Origin: Flavisolibacter tropicus
GTDB taxonomy: Bacteria > Bacteroidota > Bacteroidia > Chitinophagales > Chitinophagaceae
NCBI RefSeq assembly: GCF_001644645.1
Contig: NZ_CP011390.1
Coordinates: forward strand, 3,592,001-3,656,000
Direction: 5' to 3'
Length of the DNA: 64,000 nucleotides
Program-made: the position numbers and the translations under genes
Part shown: one piece after another, positions 60,832 through 64,000 of the stretch
Layout of the letters: every line of letters starts with the position of its first letter
Position numbering within the stretch: the stretch's first letter is position 1
Notes under the pieces: generated by a model
Seen by the model: only the letters and a program-made list of their open reading frames with translations
The model's database searches: none
What the model was told of the DNA's origin: nothing

Positions 60832-61425
60832 ATGTTATTTGGACAAGCTAACACTATAGACAACGCAGCGGCCCTGTTGAAAGACCTGGGAATTGCCGAA
60901 AGCCATTTGTCTGCTAATCTCAAAGCATTGGCGGCAGTAGATGCACGCTACTTAAAAGATTTGAAGATCAATATTTCCAATGCCCTTAATGCCGAAAGCC
61001 TGGGCAAGAAAGACGCTTACCTGCTTGCTTTCGCCATTGCAGTAAACGAAAAGAACACTGTATTGCAGGAAGCATTTCAGAAAGAAGCCCTGACACAAGG
61101 TGCTACTGATAAAGAACTGGCCGAAGTGATCAGCTGTACCAGCCTGATGAATGCCAATAATGTGTATTATCGCTTTCGCCATTTTATGGAAGAAGAGTTT
61201 TACAACAATGCACAGGCAGGTATCCGCATGAGTATTATGGCTAACCCTGTTTTAGGAAAAGAATTGTTTGAGTTAATTAGCCTGACGGTAAGTGCCGTAA
61301 ATGGTTGCCAGCTTTGTGTAACCTCTCACGAGAAAACACTGATAGGACATGGCACGGATAAACAACGCATTCATGATGCAGTACGTTTAGGTGCTGTAGT
61401 GAAAAGTCTAGCCGTAATGCTGTAA
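60832..61425 (+). CDS. AhpD-like carboxymuconolactone decarboxylase family protein
   Basis: 197 residues. The redox motif of AhpD-type proteins is present as 'NGCQLCVTSHEKTL' (Cys159-x2-Cys162-x3-His166), with helical bundle sequence around it ('ELAEVISCTSLMNANNVYYRFRHFMEEEFY', 'AQAGIRMSIMANPVLGKELFELISLTVSAV'). In mycobacteria AhpD reduces AhpC. Here it lies behind a peroxiredoxin gene, so the same partnership is likely, by inference. Whether it acts enzymatically as a peroxidase itself is not known. Confidence 0.92.
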   Translation: MLFGQANTIDNAAALLKDLGIAESHLSANLKALAAVDARYLKDLKINISNALNAESLGKKDAYLLAFAIAVNEKNTVLQEAFQKEALTQGATDKELAEVISCTSLMNANNVYYRFRHFMEEEFYNNAQAGIRMSIMANPVLGKELFELISLTVSAVNGCQLCVTSHEKTLIGHGTDKQRIHDAVRLGAVVKSLAVML

Positions 61426-61442
61426 ATCAAACACGAGATATA

Positions 61443-61482
61443 AAATAATAGCCCGGACAAAAGATCCGGGCTATTATTTTAT
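61443..61482. terminator. Bidirectional intrinsic terminator
   Basis: AAATAATAGCCCGGA-CAAAAGA-TCCGGGCTATTATTT; ends both the AhpD-like gene and minus-strand transcription past 61555. Confidence 0.9.
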
Positions 61483-61554
61483 AGACACACGGGCCTGCTC
61501 ACCAAAAGGCGAGTTGTCCGCTGCTGTAAAAATTCGTTTTACCGCTTTGCACCA

Positions 61555-61761
61555 TCAATGCTCGTGGTGAATGGTGTTGCCAGAATCTACGGCGTTAAAG
61601 CCGCAAACAATAGCTGCAGTAGCAACAGCAAAGAAACCAATGGTAACAATGATGCTGGCGTTATTTTCCTGTGCCCAAGTGCTGTCGATCTTCGTATAAA
61701 GAATAATAGCGATCGCCGCGAACAGTAGACCCAAAACGCCCCATTTAACGGTGTTGGTCAT
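61555..61761 (-). CDS. Small membrane protein, two spans
   Basis: 68 residues: 'WGVLGLLFAAIAIILYTKI', then 'ASIIVTIGFFAVATAAIVCGFNA', with a short C-terminal His-rich end (HHEH). No family recognised. Real-looking small hydrophobic protein, isolated. Confidence 0.7.
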   Translation of the reverse strand: MTNTVKWGVLGLLFAAIAIILYTKIDSTWAQENNASIIVTIGFFAVATAAIVCGFNAVDSGNTIHHEH

Positions 61762-62416
61762 AACTTTTTATTTAAGTGTTAAGGTTTCAAAGTCATGATA
61801 CCATGGCGTTGACCAGCTTTCTAATTACTAATGAGTCCTTCTTTTACTAAAAATCCTTTGCTTGATCAATCGTAATGGCGATGTCAAATTCTGTTGTAGA
61901 TAAGGTACGAGTCTATAAGGCAGTTGGCGGTGGTAATGTTTTCTAGGGCGGAAAGATGCTTGTAGCTTGCTATCCTAAAGATACACTTTCTATAGCTGAT
62001 TGCAATAGCCCATGCATTACTATTTAAACCATCTCTTGGGTTAGGTTGCAGATTAAGAAGAGTACGATCGCTTGTTTTACAACTTTCCCATTAAAAGAAA
62101 GAATCCCTGTCTTTTGTAGCGGTTCTTTTACAGATGGCCTACTATCACAACGACCTGTTGTTCAACCACTTAATTTAGATCATTCACAAGGCTTACCTGC
62201 TGTAGCTGGGCTGCCACCAGCCAAACTTAAAAATTATTAACTCCTATTTGTTTGATAGCGTAACCATAGAAAAAATGCTAATAAAGAAGCGGAACTTTTC
62301 TAAGCGCATTTACCTATATTGATCACGCACAATTTCTTAATAGTGTTAAGTTTTTCCACTTCCTTTTAATTTCTACTCTGCCTTCCTTAATTTGCCGCTC
62401 AGAATTATTTAACCTA
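61762..62416. other. Gene-free interval
   Basis: Mostly unremarkable AT-rich sequence with no recognisable repeat word, except CTATCCTAAAGATACACTTTC near 61971. A frame at 62046-62240 is not convincing (TTG start, no recognisable features). The interval may be relic coding DNA. Confidence 0.55.
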
Positions 62417-62929
62417 ATGAAGATCATGAAATTCTATTCCCTTCTCTTTAGCGCTGCTGTTTTAGCAACAGCTTGTAACAGTAAGCCAGATGCAGCTAGC
62501 ACTACCGCAACACCAACAGTAGATACTGGAATGGTAATCGTAGGGCCCGAGATAGCTGCAGATTCGCAACAATTGAACAACACGCCTTCTGCTGAAGCAA
62601 AGGAAACTGCCCCTCCTAGCAAATCGACACATAAGTCGGCTGGCAGCAATCCTACCAGCAGCCACCAGTCTTCAGCTGGCAACGCAGGCAACTCAGCTTC
62701 TGCTCCTGCAGATGGTGCTGCATCAACAGGAACTGAAAACTCAACCGCTAAAAAAGGCTGGAGCAAAACGGCGAAAGGTGCTGTAATTGGTGGTGTAACA
62801 GGTGCCGCTGCTGGTGCCGTGATCAACAAAAAGAACCGTGGTGTTGGTGCAGTGGTTGGCGGCGTTACTGGTGCTGCTGCCGGTGCGGTGATTGGCAACC
62901 AAATGGATAAAAAAGACGGACGTCATTAA
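62417..62929 (+). CDS. Lipoprotein with glycine-zipper (YMGG-like) membrane segment
   Basis: 170 residues. Lipoprotein signal (MKIMKFYSLLFSAAVLATAC; lipobox ATAC), a long low-complexity Ser/Thr/Ala/Asn linker (~25-115), and at the end two glycine-zipper repeats: 'AKGAVIGGVTGAAAGAVINKKN' and 'VGAVVGGVTGAAAGAVIGNQMD'. These resemble the Gly-zipper of YMGG-like proteins, which can insert in membranes. Located in the envelope; function unknown. A long terminator follows. Confidence 0.85.
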   Translation: MKIMKFYSLLFSAAVLATACNSKPDAASTTATPTVDTGMVIVGPEIAADSQQLNNTPSAEAKETAPPSKSTHKSAGSNPTSSHQSSAGNAGNSASAPADGAASTGTENSTAKKGWSKTAKGAVIGGVTGAAAGAVINKKNRGVGAVVGGVTGAAAGAVIGNQMDKKDGRH

Positions 62930-62940
62930 CTAATAAAAAG

Positions 62941-62986
62941 CACTAATAAAAAAGCCGCCTGATTCCAGGCGGCTTTTTTATTAGTG
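62941..62986. terminator. Bidirectional intrinsic terminator
   Basis: CACTAATAAAAAAGCCGCCT-GATTCC-AGGCGGCTTTTTTATTAGTG, an unusually long 20-bp perfect stem between convergent genes. Confidence 0.95.
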
Positions 62987-63032
62987 TAATCAGATATGTA
63001 TTGTTTGTTCTTTAAGCACAAGTATTAATTTC

Positions 63033-63752
63033 TTACGGCTGTAAATACGCATATAAATACATCTTCCCCACCTGCTTGGCCAGGTCTGGTACACTACCAT
63101 TAAAATCAATCACTATGGCTGGTGGATCTTTTTCATTCTCCGGATTTGTTGGACGGTATATACCTGCAAAACCTTTAAGTGCGCCTGATATAAAGCGGAT
63201 GACTTTCTTTTTACTATCACAGGAGCATGTGCCTTTTTTGTTATTAATGGTATAGGAAGAATAACTATTTAGAATAAGCTTATACTGAAAGTTGAACGAT
63301 GCGCCATTGCTTTGATAAACATGGTAAGTTCCCAAAGGCAGTTGAGCTGGTGCCGCCTTCGTTGGTTTAGCAGGCTCTTTAGTTTTTATAAAGCGGCTGT
63401 TTCTTAAAAAGATCGCGTCGCGATTTTTTTGATTATAATCTCCCGTAACCATAACGGTTTCACCGGCTTTTAGCTGTCCTAGCGTCACCGTATCTTCAAC
63501 AGGGAACTGACAAACGATAAAATTCTCATAACCTGTGGCGGTAATATAAACATTGTGGTACTGGTTCCACCCCTTAGTACCGACACTGATGCTCCTGATC
63601 TTTCCTTTAATGGTTAGTGTTTTGTTGAAATACTTATTTTCAAAGTTGTAGCTGTTTTGATTGTACTCGTCATAGAGCTGCTTGGCTGTATACGTTTGCG
63701 CAAAAAGGTTGTGACTTATTAATGCCAAAACAGTTACCAACAGATACTTCAT
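63033..63752 (-). CDS. Secreted OB-fold (tRNA_anti-like) protein
   Basis: 239 residues with signal peptide (MKYLLVTVLALISHNLFAQ). An OB-fold of the tRNA_anti-like type is indicated by 'TAKQLYDEYNQNSYNFENKYFNKTLTIKGKIRSISVGTK', '...YENFIVCQFPVEDTVTLGQLKAGETVMVTGDYNQKNRDAIFLRNSRF'. The C-terminal part (~145-239) is beta-rich with a Cys pair ('GTCSCD') and has no known family. Probably periplasmic; role unknown. Confidence 0.82.
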   Translation of the reverse strand: MKYLLVTVLALISHNLFAQTYTAKQLYDEYNQNSYNFENKYFNKTLTIKGKIRSISVGTKGWNQYHNVYITATGYENFIVCQFPVEDTVTLGQLKAGETVMVTGDYNQKNRDAIFLRNSRFIKTKEPAKPTKAAPAQLPLGTYHVYQSNGASFNFQYKLILNSYSSYTINNKKGTCSCDSKKKVIRFISGALKGFAGIYRPTNPENEKDPPAIVIDFNGSVPDLAKQVGKMYLYAYLQP

Positions 63753-63885
63753 ATAGATTTCGTAATTGTCGTTGTAAGGTATAATAAATATTTATGCAGC
63801 TGTGAGATTTATAAACAAAACACCTGATATTAAAAGATCATCTTACAGTAAACTGTATGCTAGCTTTTTAAGTAACACAACTTGT

Positions 63886-63936
63886 ACTACTAATAGCTAT
63901 CCTATGTAGTCAAACTATAGGATAGCTATTAGTAGT
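63886..63936. other. 20-bp perfect hairpin near the right edge
   Basis: Arms ACTACTAATAGCTATCCTAT (63886-63905) and its complement (63917-63936) with an 11-base loop. No T-run on either side, so it is not a classic terminator. It lies 134 bp upstream of the start at 63752 and could be an operator or a cryptic element. Confidence 0.5.
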
Positions 63937-64000
63937 TATTAGTACCTGCTATTTTGCCTATAGCATGTATATAGAAATAGCCTATTGCTCGAATATCAGT

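Noticed and set aside
62046..62240. 64-codon frame in the gap before the glycine-zipper gene
   Set aside because: It starts with TTG, shows no signal peptide, domain or plausible ribosome-binding site, and lies in otherwise unremarkable sequence.

Overview
The window is typical chromosome of a Bacteroidota bacterium, most likely order Chitinophagales, family Chitinophagaceae. Several features support this: two secreted proteins with Por-type (type IX secretion) C-terminal sorting domains, a gliding-motility protein GldC, a DUF4290-murA pair, an outer-membrane cluster nadK / DUF6089 / uppS / bamA / ompH / ompH, a CarboxypepD_reg-type outer-membrane barrel protein, RpoN with little nearby sigma-54 machinery, and promoter -7 boxes of the Bacteroidota type (TAnnTTTG) close to start codons. 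The genus is not decided by what can be seen here. There are no rRNA or tRNA genes, CRISPR arrays, prophage genes or transposase genes.

Layout. 1-9.6 kb: a cell-surface pair (lipoprotein plus a 1187-residue YVTN/Ig-like T9SS protein), a large secreted BNR-propeller protein, a Pro-rich secreted peptide and an endonuclease III homologue. 9.6-17.4 kb: rpoN with a PAP2-like membrane protein, a T9SS-exported GH9 glycanase with a small paralogue of its linker domain, an L,D-transpeptidase and an AI-2E-type transporter. 17.7-31.3 kb is one long minus-strand block: two OmpH chaperones, BamA, UppS, a DUF6089 protein, NAD kinase, a frameshifted BamA/TamA-like protein, a CBS protein, an alpha/beta hydrolase, CvpA, YqeY, GldC and a glycosyltransferase. 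31.3-41.5 kb: a DUF885 lipoprotein, DUF4290 with an RGG tail and MurA (with Asp in place of the catalytic Cys), then a repeat-rich stretch with two paralogous small membrane genes, one of them broken by a small mobile element. 41.6-64 kb: an outer-membrane barrel protein, an AraC regulator, guanylate kinase, a CNNM/CorC protein, a metalloprotease, TatC, a chloramphenicol-acetyltransferase-like protein with a HAD phosphatase, Fur and SCO, a GH25 lysozyme, a radical SAM/SPASM protein, MarR with a GH10-like lipoprotein-type hydrolase, an AhpC/AhpD-type peroxide pair and small envelope proteins.

How the genes work together. The dominant theme is envelope building: isoprenoid carrier synthesis (UppS), peptidoglycan (MurA, L,D-transpeptidase, GH25), outer-membrane protein assembly (BamA, OmpH), protein export (TatC, T9SS clients) and gliding (GldC).

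The most unusual part is the intergenic DNA. It is crowded with several families of short dispersed repeats. One 166-bp element has near-perfect terminal inverted repeats and a 9-10 bp target duplication, and sits inside a small membrane gene whose frame is exactly restored by its removal. Another family (core CCCCTAAAGGGGA) occurs as inverted pairs that bracket an intrinsic terminator between convergent genes, directly abutting the stop codons. A third is a roughly 0.5-kb composite repeat present at 4.0-4.6 kb and again at 53.4-53.9 kb. All calls come from reading the sequence; no database search was possible.
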